Below are positions 1 through 15,700 of a stretch of 64,000 nucleotides of DNA, piece by piece (positions within the stretch are counted from its first letter, which is position 1; each line of letters opens with the position of its first letter). This stretch comes from Sandaracinobacteroides sp039808025. Lineage in GTDB: Bacteria > Pseudomonadota > Alphaproteobacteria > Sphingomonadales > Sphingomonadaceae. The stretch lies in the NCBI GenBank assembly GCA_039808025.1, contig JBDHSK010000010.1:1-64000 (forward strand), read 5' to 3'. The notes below the pieces were generated by a model. It was not told where the DNA came from, did not search any database, and was given only the letters and a program-made list of their open reading frames with translations. A program made the translations under genes and the position numbers.

Positions 1-36
1 CAGGGCGGCGAATGCAGCAAGAAGAACACGGCTCAT
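1..36 (-). CDS. N-terminus of an exported protein (truncated by window edge)
   Basis: Only the first 12 codons are inside the window, reading MSRVLLAAFAAL. This is a basic residue followed by a hydrophobic stretch, as at the start of a Sec signal peptide. A strong Shine-Dalgarno (AAGGGGAG) sits just upstream of the ATG. A near-perfect sigma-54 promoter lies about 46 nt further upstream, so the product is probably part of the sigma-54 (flagellar or motility) regulon, for example an exported flagellar assembly protein. That role is inference. The family cannot be named from 12 residues. Confidence 0.6.
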   Translation of the reverse strand, partial: MSRVLLAAFAAL

Positions 37-91
37 GAAAACTCCCCTTCATGGTTCGGCAGCGCGACGGCGCCGCCACTGTCTGACAGAA

Positions 92-108
92 CTGCAAGAA
101 ACGTGCCA
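92..108 (-). promoter_or_regulatory. Sigma-54 (RpoN) promoter
   Basis: Read on the minus strand this is CTGGCACG, four bases (TTTC), then TTGCA. The GG and GC elements are separated by exactly 10 nt. It matches the known consensus YTGGCACG-N4-TTGCW at every defined position. Predicted transcription starts near position 82, giving a leader of about 46 nt to the ATG of the truncated exported-protein gene. Confidence 0.75.
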
Positions 109-152
109 GTTAAGCGGGGTGAGCAAGTATCAGATATTATGGCGAATATAAT

Positions 153-170
153 TATTTCATAAATGAAATA
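153..170. repeat. Perfect AT-rich palindrome upstream of the sigma-54 promoter
   Basis: Two 8-bp arms, TATTTCAT and ATGAAATA, flank AA. The centre is about 80 bp upstream of the predicted sigma-54 start site, inside a clearly AT-rich patch (about 130-190) in otherwise GC-rich DNA. A binding site for an activator, or a flexible loop region, is plausible; neither is shown. Confidence 0.5.
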
Positions 171-226
171 TGTAAGTAATTCCGACAGTTTTGCGCTGAA
201 CCAATCATAGGCCGGGGTGGCGGCGC

Positions 227-264
227 AAAAAAAGGCCCGGAGTGTCTATGCACTCCGGGCCTTT
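227..264 (-). terminator. Rho-independent terminator after rpoC
   Basis: A perfect 14-bp stem (AAAGGCCCGGAGTG and its complement at 231-244 and 251-264) closes a 6-nt loop. On the minus strand it is followed by a run of seven U residues. It lies about 20 nt after the rpoC stop codon and ends the rpoBC transcript. Confidence 0.92.
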
Positions 265-284
265 GACTTTGCCGTGCCTGGCCG

Positions 285-4466
<4,182 letters not shown>

Positions 4467-4517
4467 GGCAAATCCTCAGTTTCGGGAGGGGGGGCAGGGG
4501 GCGTGGTGAGCGCCCCG

Positions 4518-8693
<4,176 letters not shown>

Positions 8694-8762
8694 GGTGTTT
8701 CTTCGGTCCTCGTGGCTTGCGCATCGCCGGGATGCGCGGGGATGGCGGCGCAGGCAGGACGC

Positions 8763-8792
8763 AAAAAAGCCGCTCGGCCCACAGCCGGCGGC
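8763..8792 (-). terminator. Intrinsic terminator in the gpsA-rpoB intergenic region
   Basis: On the minus strand GCCGC-CGGC, a 5-nt loop, then GCCG-a-GCGGC form a 9-bp stem with one bulged base (8769-8792), followed by six U (8763-8768). It lies 70 nt before the rpoB start. It could end the serB-gyrA-tsaD-gpsA transcript, or attenuate transcription into rpoBC if the promoter-like site at 8880-8908 is the rpoB promoter. Confidence 0.8.
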
Positions 8793-8879
8793 ATCGCACG
8801 TCCTGAAACCCGGCAGGCCCATGCGTGAAACCCGCTGCGCGACGGCGAGTCTCTGTCCCGGACCATGCTGGAAGAGCGC

Positions 8880-8908
8880 CATATAAGAGCGCGCCCCCGG
8901 TTTGTCGA
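8880..8908 (-). promoter_or_regulatory. Candidate housekeeping promoter for rpoBC
   Basis: On the minus strand TCGACA (like -35 TTGACA) and TATATG (like -10 TATAAT) are separated by 17 bp. The predicted start is near 8873, giving a leader of about 180 nt to rpoB. It is a pattern match only; the spacing and the lack of a better site nearer rpoB support it. Confidence 0.45.
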
Positions 8909-8942
8909 GTCCGGATGGCTGGCCGGGCGCTGATGGCTGCAC

Positions 8943-9935
8943 TCAGCCCAGTTCGGTTTTCAGAGGCCGGCTCAGCAGCTGCTCCATCACCTTCCCGACA
9001 CTGGCGCGCCCGGCCAGCAGATCGGCGACGGCGCTGACAATCGGCATGTCGACGCCGGCCGCTGCCGCTGCCTCGGCCAGTACGGGCGCCGTGGCCGCCC
9101 CTTCGGCGACGGTGCGCTTGCCGGCCAGCGCCTGTTCGGCCGTCTGCCCCTGTCCCAGCGCCATTCCCAGCGACATGTTGCGCGACTGTTCCGAGCCGCA
9201 GGTGAGCACCAGATCGCCAAGCCCCGACAGCCCGGCCAGGGTCTCGGCGCGGCCGCCGCGCGCCACGCCGAAGCGGGTCATTTCGGCAAAGCCGCGGGCG
9301 ATGATGGCAGCACGGGCGTTTTCCCCCAGCCGGGCGCCGATCACCACCCCGCAGGCAATCGCCAGCACGTTCTTCACGGCGCCGCCGATCTCGCAGCCGA
9401 TCACATCGTCTGAGGCATAGGGGCGGAACGTCGGCCGTGCCAGACAGCTGGCAAGGGCGCGCGCCAGCGCCAGATTGCTGGCGGCAAGCGTGACGGCGGT
9501 GGGCTTGCCGACAGCGGCCTCGGCGGCAAAGCTGGGGCCCGACAAAATGGCAAGCGGGGATTCGGGCGCCACTTCCCCCGCGACCTCGGCCATCAGCCGG
9601 TGGCTGCCCGCCTCGATCCCCTTGGAGCACAGCAGGAGCGTCGGCCGCGCGCCGAGCGGCAGCCCCTCAAGCACCGTGCGCAGGTGCTGGGCGGGCGGCA
9701 CCATCAGCCACAGCCGGCAACCGGCCAGCGCCTGCCGATCGGTGGTGGCGCGCAGGGCGGGCGGCAGCGCAACGCCCGGCAGATAGGCGGCATTGCAGCG
9801 TTCGCCGTTGATGGCGGCCACCAGGTCGTTCTGGCGGCCCAGCAAAGTAACCGGAGTACCGTCGCTGGCGATGATGGCGGCGAGCGCCGTTCCCCACGCC
9901 CCGGTGCCGATAACGGCGATGGCGCCCGTGGCCAT
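8943..9935 (-). CDS. gpsA: NAD(P)H-dependent glycerol-3-phosphate dehydrogenase
   Basis: GpsA reduces dihydroxyacetone phosphate to sn-glycerol 3-phosphate for phospholipid synthesis in the cytoplasm. The 330-residue product begins MATGAIAVIGTGAWG, with the dinucleotide-binding GxGxxG at residues 10-15. The conserved KNVLAIACG segment supplies the family's catalytic lysine. An ORF extends further upstream but overlaps tsaD in another frame, so the ATG at 9935, 8 nt after the tsaD stop, is chosen. It is the last gene of a serB-gyrA-tsaD-gpsA run. Confidence 0.96.
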   Translation of the reverse strand: MATGAIAVIGTGAWGTALAAIIASDGTPVTLLGRQNDLVAAINGERCNAAYLPGVALPPALRATTDRQALAGCRLWLMVPPAQHLRTVLEGLPLGARPTLLLCSKGIEAGSHRLMAEVAGEVAPESPLAILSGPSFAAEAAVGKPTAVTLAASNLALARALASCLARPTFRPYASDDVIGCEIGGAVKNVLAIACGVVIGARLGENARAAIIARGFAEMTRFGVARGGRAETLAGLSGLGDLVLTCGSEQSRNMSLGMALGQGQTAEQALAGKRTVAEGAATAPVLAEAAAAAGVDMPIVSAVADLLAGRASVGKVMEQLLSRPLKTELG

Positions 9936-9943
9936 GGCCGGCC

Positions 9944-10978
9944 TCAGGCCTTCACCCCGGCGCCGCGCACCGGTTCGGCCGACGGGTCGAGCGGCCAGCG
10001 CGGCCGGGCCTGCGGGTCGGCTTCGGGTGGCAGGCCGGCGGCGATCCGTTCGTGCGCTGCCCAGGCGATCATCGCGGCATTGTCGGTGCACAGCTTCAGT
10101 GGCGGGGCAATGAACGGCAGACCGTGCGCAGAAGCCAGCGTTTCGAGTGCTGTGCGCACATGGCGGTTGGCGGCAACGCCGCCCGCCACCACCAGCGCCG
10201 TTGCTTCCGGCATGTGGTGCAGGGCAAGGCGGGTACGGTCGGTGAGGCAATCACCCACCGCCTGCTGGAAGCTGGCGGCGACATCGCCCGGGGTGTAGCG
10301 GCCCGCCTGCACCGCCCGCAGCACGGCGGTTTTCAGCCCGGCAAAGCTGAAATGCGGTTCGCCCGACCCCACCAGCGGCCGGGGCAGGGCAACGGCGTGC
10401 GGGTCGCCGCTCTGGGCGGCACGCTCTACGGCGGGGCCGCCGGGAAAGCCGAGGTTCAGCATCTTGGCCACCTTGTCGAACGCTTCGCCGGCGGCATCGT
10501 CGATGGTGGTGGCAAGCCGGCGATAGCGGCCGACGCCATCGACGGCGATCAGCTGGCAATGGCCGCCCGACACCAGCAGCAGCAGATAGGGAAAGGCAAG
10601 GTCAGCAGCGACAAGGCGCGGCGACAGCGCATGGCCTTCCAGATGGTTGATGCCATAAAGCGGCTTGCCGGTGGCATAGGCCAGCGCCTTGGCGCTGATC
10701 AGCCCCACCATCACTCCGCCAATAAGGCCGGGGCCGGCGGTGGCGGCAATGGCATCGACATCGCCGGGCGCCACGCCGGCTTCGGCCAGCACGGCCCGCG
10801 TCATCGGCGCCAGCCGCTCGGCATGGGCGCGTGCCGCTAGTTCCGGAACCACCCCGCCAAACGGCCGGTGGGCGTCTTCCTGGCTGGCGATGCGCTCGGC
10901 CAGCACCCGTCGATCGGCAGCGACGATGGCAACCGCCGTTTCGTCGCAGCTGCTCTCGATGCCGAGGATCAGTCTCAT
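9944..10978 (-). CDS. tsaD: tRNA N6-threonylcarbamoyladenosine transferase TsaD
   Basis: TsaD transfers the threonylcarbamoyl group to A37 of ANN-decoding tRNAs, working with TsaB and TsaE, neither of which is in this window. At 344 residues it has the usual length. The actin-like ATPase start MRLILGIESSCDET and the metal-binding motif NHLEGHALSP (His112, His116) are present. The start codon overlaps the gyrA stop by 4 nt (ATGA), so translation is probably coupled. Pairing with gpsA is common in proteobacteria. Confidence 0.97.
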   Translation of the reverse strand: MRLILGIESSCDETAVAIVAADRRVLAERIASQEDAHRPFGGVVPELAARAHAERLAPMTRAVLAEAGVAPGDVDAIAATAGPGLIGGVMVGLISAKALAYATGKPLYGINHLEGHALSPRLVAADLAFPYLLLLVSGGHCQLIAVDGVGRYRRLATTIDDAAGEAFDKVAKMLNLGFPGGPAVERAAQSGDPHAVALPRPLVGSGEPHFSFAGLKTAVLRAVQAGRYTPGDVAASFQQAVGDCLTDRTRLALHHMPEATALVVAGGVAANRHVRTALETLASAHGLPFIAPPLKLCTDNAAMIAWAAHERIAAGLPPEADPQARPRWPLDPSAEPVRGAGVKA

Positions 10979-13734
10979 GCGCCCTCGGGGCTGCCTGTCC
11001 CGCCGTCGCCCGTGTCGGCGGAGCTGTCGCCGCTATCGCCGCTATCGCCGCTGTCGCTGTCGTCACTGTCGTCACTGTCACGGATGCGCGCGGCCGAGAC
11101 CACATGCTCCTCGTCGGCCACCCGGAACAGGGTGACGCCCTGGGTCGCCCGCCCGGCAATGCGGATGTCGGCAACCGGCATGCGGATCAGCTTGCCCTGG
11201 TCGGTCACCAGCATCAGCTGTTCGGTGGCTTCTACCGGGAAACTTGCCACCACGGCGCCGTTGCGGGCCGACGTGTCGATGTTGACGATACCCTTGCCGC
11301 CGCGGTTGGTGCGCCGGTATTCAAAGGCCGAGCTGCGCTTGCCATAGCCATTGGCAGTGATCGTCAGGATGAACTGCTCGTTCTCGACCATGCGCGCGAA
11401 CTTGTCTTCCGGAAGCGTCACCGGGCCGGGGTCGTTCTTCCACGGCGCCGATCGCAGATACTGCTCGCGCTCCTCGGTGGTGTTGCCCATGCGCCGCAGC
11501 ATCGACAGCGAGATCACTTCGTCGCCATCATCAAGGTCCATGCCGCGCACGCCGGTCGAGGTGCGACTCTGGAACTCGCGCACATCGGTGGCGCGGAAGC
11601 GGATCGCCTTGCCCGAGCGTGCTGCCAGCAGCACATCTTCCGATTCATGGCACAAGGCCACCCCGATCAGCCGGTCGTCGCTTCCTTCGTCGAAGCGCAT
11701 GGCAAGCTTGCCGTTCGAGGGGATGTTGGCGAAGGCATCCATGCTGTTGCGCCGTACCAGCCCCCTGGCAGTGGCGAACACCACGTGCAGTGCGGCCCAT
11801 TCGGCCTCGTCTTCGGGCAGCGGCAGCACCGTGTGGATGGTTTCGCCGGGGTCGAGCGGCAGCAGGTTGGCCATGGCGCGGCCCTTGGCCTGCGGCGAGC
11901 CTTCCGGAAGCTTCCACACCTTCAGCCGATAGACCTTGCCCGCCGACGAGAAGAACAGCACCGGCGCATGGGTCGAGGCAACGAACAGCTCGGCGATCGA
12001 ATCCTCGTCCTTGGTGGCCATCCCCTGCCGGCCCTTGCCGCCGCGCTTCTGTGCCCTGTAACTCATCAGGCCCACCCGCTTGATCCAGCCCGACAGCGTC
12101 ACCGTCACCACCATGTCTTCGCGGGTGATCAGGTCTTCGTCCTCGACATCGTCGGCCTGCACGATCTCGGAACGGCGCGGGGTGGCGAACTGGTCGCGCA
12201 CGGCAATCAGCTCGTTACGCAGCACCGTGATCAGCCGCTGGCGGCTTGATAGGATGTCAAGCAGGTCGGCAATGCGGCTCGCCAGTTCCTTCAGCTCGTC
12301 GCCGATCTCGTCGCGGCCCAGCGCCGTCAGGCGGTGCAGGCGCAGTTCAAGGATGGCGCGCACCTGGGCGTCTGACAGGTGATAGACACGCGCGCTGTCC
12401 AGATCCTCGCCTTCAAGCTCCAGCTCGGCGTCGTCGACCAGTTTCAGATAGGGCAGGATCTCGGCCGCCGGCCAGGCCCTTGCCAGCAGTTTCTCGCGGG
12501 CTTCGGCCGGGGTGGCCGACGAGCGGATCATCGCCACCACTTCGTCGAGGTTGGTGACGGCGATCACCAGCCCCAGCAGCAGGTGGGCGCGCTCGCGCGC
12601 CTTGTCGAGCAGGAAGCGCGAGCGCCTGGTGATCACCTGCTCGCGGAATTGCACGAACGCCTCGATGATGTCGCGTAGCGACAGCTGTTCGGGGCGGCCG
12701 CCGCGCAGCGCCAGCATGTTGGCCGGGAAACTGGATTGTGCCGGGGTGTGCCGCCACAGCTGGTTCAGAACCACGTCGGCCACGGCGTCGCGCTTCAGCT
12801 CGAGCACGATGCGCACCCCTTCGCGGTTCGATTCGTCGCGCAGGTCGGAAACGCCTTCGATGCGCTTGTCTTTCACCGCCTCGGCGATCTTCTCGACCAG
12901 ACCGGCCTTGCCCACCTGATAGGGAATTTCCGTGAGCACGAGCTGGCGGGCGCCGCCACGGCGCTCTTCCAGTTCGTGGCGGGAGCGCATCATGATCGAG
13001 CCGCGCCCCGTGGTCATGGCGCTGGCGATGCCGCCGGTGCGCAGAATGAGCGCACCCGTCGGGAAATCCGGGGCCGGCACATGGGCCATCAGTTCCTGGA
13101 CGGTGATGGCGCGATTGTCGAGAAAGGCAAGGCAGGCGTCCACCACCTCGCCGAGGTTGTGGGGGGCGATGTTGGTGGCCATGCCAACCGCAATGCCGTT
13201 GGCGCCGTTCACCAGCAGGTTGGGGAAGCGCGCCGGAAGCACGCTCGGCTCCTGTTCCTGGCCGTCGTAGTTGGGGACGAAATCGACGGTGTCCTTGTCG
13301 AGATCGTCGAGCATGGATTCCGCAGCGCGGGCAAGCCGGGCCTCGGTATAACGCATCGCCGCCGGCGGGTCCGGGTCCATGCTTCCGAAATTGCCCTGCC
13401 CGTCGATCAGCGGCAGCCGCATCGACCAGTCCTGGGCCATGCGGGCCAGAGCGTCATAGATGGCGGTATCGCCGTGCGGGTGGTATTTCCCCATCACGTC
13501 GCCGACGATCCGCGCCGATTTGCGGTACGGCTTGCCCGAGGTAAAGCCGTTTTCGTGGCTTCCGAACAGGATGCGGCGGTGCACCGGTTTCAGGCCGTCA
13601 CGCACATCGGGCAGCGCCCGCGCGACGATGACCGACATGGCATAGTCGAGATAGGACGAGCGCATTTCCTCGACGAGGCTGACGGGGGCGATGTCGTGGC
13701 CCTCGGCGTGCGGAGCTGTGGTGGTGTCGGTCAT
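10975..13734 (-). CDS. gyrA: DNA gyrase subunit A
   Basis: GyrA cuts and religates DNA to introduce negative supercoils. In this 919-residue product the catalytic tyrosine is Tyr129 (AMRYTEARL) and the DNA-wrapping GyrA box reads QKRGGKG. In the quinolone-resistance region, HPHGDTAIYD gives Thr90 and Asp94 at the positions of E. coli Ser83 and Asp87; threonine there is wild type in some species such as Pseudomonas aeruginosa. The last 35 residues are an unusual acidic tail rich in Asp-Ser and Gly-Asp-Ser repeats, encoded by short DNA repeats at about 11024-11080. The gene sits 9 nt after serB and overlaps tsaD by 4 nt. Confidence 0.98.
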   Translation of the reverse strand: MTDTTTAPHAEGHDIAPVSLVEEMRSSYLDYAMSVIVARALPDVRDGLKPVHRRILFGSHENGFTSGKPYRKSARIVGDVMGKYHPHGDTAIYDALARMAQDWSMRLPLIDGQGNFGSMDPDPPAAMRYTEARLARAAESMLDDLDKDTVDFVPNYDGQEQEPSVLPARFPNLLVNGANGIAVGMATNIAPHNLGEVVDACLAFLDNRAITVQELMAHVPAPDFPTGALILRTGGIASAMTTGRGSIMMRSRHELEERRGGARQLVLTEIPYQVGKAGLVEKIAEAVKDKRIEGVSDLRDESNREGVRIVLELKRDAVADVVLNQLWRHTPAQSSFPANMLALRGGRPEQLSLRDIIEAFVQFREQVITRRSRFLLDKARERAHLLLGLVIAVTNLDEVVAMIRSSATPAEAREKLLARAWPAAEILPYLKLVDDAELELEGEDLDSARVYHLSDAQVRAILELRLHRLTALGRDEIGDELKELASRIADLLDILSSRQRLITVLRNELIAVRDQFATPRRSEIVQADDVEDEDLITREDMVVTVTLSGWIKRVGLMSYRAQKRGGKGRQGMATKDEDSIAELFVASTHAPVLFFSSAGKVYRLKVWKLPEGSPQAKGRAMANLLPLDPGETIHTVLPLPEDEAEWAALHVVFATARGLVRRNSMDAFANIPSNGKLAMRFDEGSDDRLIGVALCHESEDVLLAARSGKAIRFRATDVREFQSRTSTGVRGMDLDDGDEVISLSMLRRMGNTTEEREQYLRSAPWKNDPGPVTLPEDKFARMVENEQFILTITANGYGKRSSAFEYRRTNRGGKGIVNIDTSARNGAVVASFPVEATEQLMLVTDQGKLIRMPVADIRIAGRATQGVTLFRVADEEHVVSAARIRDSDDSDDSDSGDSGDSGDSSADTGDGGTGSPEGA

Positions 13735-13743
13735 GGCGATGCT

Positions 13744-14685
13744 CTAGCGCCTGCCACCGCCAAGCGCCAGTGGCGCCGCGTCCGACCCGGCAACCACCCA
13801 CTGGTCGCGGCGGATTCCCTGCGCCCACAGCAAAGTCGTCAGGTTGCCAAAGCGGATGGCGGCATCGGCAGCGGCCGCTGCCCGTGGCTTGGCGTGATAG
13901 GCAATGCCAAGCCCGGCGGCCTCCAGCATCGGGATGTCGTTGGCGCCGTCACCCACGGCCAGCGTTGCCGCCAGCGGCACGCCCAGCGCCTCGGCCTCGG
14001 CCAGCAGCACCGCCCGCTTGGTTGCGGAATCGACGATCGGCCGTGCCACCGTTCCCGCCAGCGCCCCGTTTTGCATGTGCAGCACGTTGGCAACCTGCCG
14101 GTCAAACCCCAGCCGGTGGGCAATCGGCCCTGTAAAGACGGTGAACCCGCCCGAAACCAGTACGGTGCGGCTTCCCAGCGCCCGCAGGGTGGCGATCAGG
14201 GTGGCCGCCCCCGGCATCAGGCGGATGCGTTCGGCAAGGCAGGTGGAGACCACCGATTCCGCAAGGCCGGCCAGGGCGGCGACGCGGGCGTCGAGCGCTT
14301 CGGAAAAATCGAGTTCGCCGTGCATGGCGCGTTCGGTGATGGCGGCGATCTCGGCCTTTTTCCCGGCAAAGTCCGCCAGTTCGTCGATGCATTCCTGGCC
14401 GATCATGGTGGAATCCATGTCGGCGACCATCAGGGCCTTCACCCGCCTGGCCCCGGACGGCTGCACCACCACATCGACCGGTTGGTCAAGCGCTTCCAGT
14501 GCCGCCCGCAGCGCCGCTGCGGCCATGCCGTCTACCACCAGTTCGTGGGCACAGGGCGGATCAACCGCCAGCGACTGCTGCACGGTGCCGCCGGCGGCGG
14601 TGATGGCGGCACTTGCCGCCGCCACATAAGCAGGCGACAAACCCGATGGTGCGATCAGGGTGGTGATGAGAGGTGGGTTGGTCAT
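13744..14685 (-). CDS. serB: Phosphoserine phosphatase
   Basis: SerB removes phosphate from phosphoserine, the last step of serine synthesis. It is a HAD-superfamily enzyme: motif I is DMDST (nucleophile Asp89, Asp91), motif II is the SGGF segment and motif IV is GDGANDIPML. The start MTNPPLITTLIAP gives 313 residues with an N-terminal regulatory-type region of about 80 residues before the phosphatase domain. A longer ORF start would run into miaA. The start codon is only 19 bp from the divergent miaA start, so the two genes must share overlapping control regions. Confidence 0.95.
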   Translation of the reverse strand: MTNPPLITTLIAPSGLSPAYVAAASAAITAAGGTVQQSLAVDPPCAHELVVDGMAAAALRAALEALDQPVDVVVQPSGARRVKALMVADMDSTMIGQECIDELADFAGKKAEIAAITERAMHGELDFSEALDARVAALAGLAESVVSTCLAERIRLMPGAATLIATLRALGSRTVLVSGGFTVFTGPIAHRLGFDRQVANVLHMQNGALAGTVARPIVDSATKRAVLLAEAEALGVPLAATLAVGDGANDIPMLEAAGLGIAYHAKPRAAAAADAAIRFGNLTTLLWAQGIRRDQWVVAGSDAAPLALGGGRR

Positions 14686-14704
14686 TGGGCAGGGGTGTTC
14701 TTCC

Positions 14705-15640
14705 ATGCTGAAGTCGCTGGTCGTCATTGCAGGGCCGACGGCCAGCGGCAAGTCGGCAATGGCGCTTGCACTGGCGCGCGCGCATCAGGGCACCATCATC
14801 AATGCCGATGCCAGCCAGCTCTATCGTGACCTGGCAATCGTGTCGGCGCGCCCTGACGCCGCCGAGATGGCCGAGGTGCCCCACCTGCTGTTTGGAACCA
14901 TAGATGGCGCTCAGGCGATGACGGCGGCACAGTGGGCGGCGCTTGCCGGCGCAGCCGTTCAGGCGGTGCAGGCCAGCGGCCGCCTGCCGATTCTGGTGGG
15001 CGGCACCGGCCTGTATCTGCGCACCCTGTTGTCGGGCATCGCCCCGGTACCGGCGATCGACCCGGCCATTCGCGCAACCGTGCGGGCGATGACGCCCGAG
15101 GCGGTGCGGACAGCGCTCGAATCGGCAGACCCGGCGATGGCCGCGCGCCTGCACCGCAACGACCGGCAGCGCAACGCCCGGGCGCTGGAAGTGTGGCAGG
15201 CCACCGGGCGATCGTTGCTGACGTGGCAGCAGGCCCCGGCCACCGGTGGCATCGCTGCGGCCGTGACGCTCGATCGGCGGGTGATCACCATCGACCGCGA
15301 GTCGCTTGGCCAGCGGATCGATCAGCGGGTGGAGGCCATGTGGGCGGCCGGAGCGCGCGACGAGGTGGCGGCTCTGGCCGCCCGGCAGTTGCCGGCCGGC
15401 CTGCCGGTGATGCGGGCCATCGGTGTGCCGCCGCTGCTGGCGCTGCTGGCGGGCGAAGCAACTGAAGCCGAGGCGCTGGCGCGCTGGAAGCTCGAGACCC
15501 GGCAATATGCCAAGCGGCAGGCCACCTGGTTGCGCAACCAGTTCGGCGACTGGCCGCGCTTCCCGGCCACAGGAGGTCAGGGCCTCAGGGGGGATGCTGC
15601 CGGCATCGATCCCATTCTTGCTCGAAACCCCGATTCATGA
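14705..15640 (+). CDS. miaA: tRNA dimethylallyltransferase
   Basis: MiaA transfers a dimethylallyl group to A37 of tRNAs that read UNN codons. The 311-residue product starts MLKSLVVIAGPTASGKS, with the P-loop at residues 10-17, and has the family motif INADASQLYRDL. The ATG at 14705 is preferred over an upstream GTG because it places the P-loop at the usual distance from the N-terminus. It is divergent from serB. With tsaD it is the second A37-modifying gene in the window. Confidence 0.96.
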   Translation: MLKSLVVIAGPTASGKSAMALALARAHQGTIINADASQLYRDLAIVSARPDAAEMAEVPHLLFGTIDGAQAMTAAQWAALAGAAVQAVQASGRLPILVGGTGLYLRTLLSGIAPVPAIDPAIRATVRAMTPEAVRTALESADPAMAARLHRNDRQRNARALEVWQATGRSLLTWQQAPATGGIAAAVTLDRRVITIDRESLGQRIDQRVEAMWAAGARDEVAALAARQLPAGLPVMRAIGVPPLLALLAGEATEAEALARWKLETRQYAKRQATWLRNQFGDWPRFPATGGQGLRGDAAGIDPILARNPDS

Positions 15641-15700
15641 CACTTTGTTAACCCTGTTGCGCGCCTTCAGGGGAGGGTGGCGCAATGCGGGAGAGTGGAC

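Noticed and set aside
8694..8942. 83-residue N-terminal extension of RpoB
   Set aside because: The frame is open but crosses a strong terminator, has no similarity to RpoB, and the standard RpoB start lies at 8693.
12736..14829. Plus-strand open frame of 697 codons antisense to gyrA and serB
   Set aside because: It crosses two well-supported genes and a divergent start region; its composition is that of a high-GC shadow frame.
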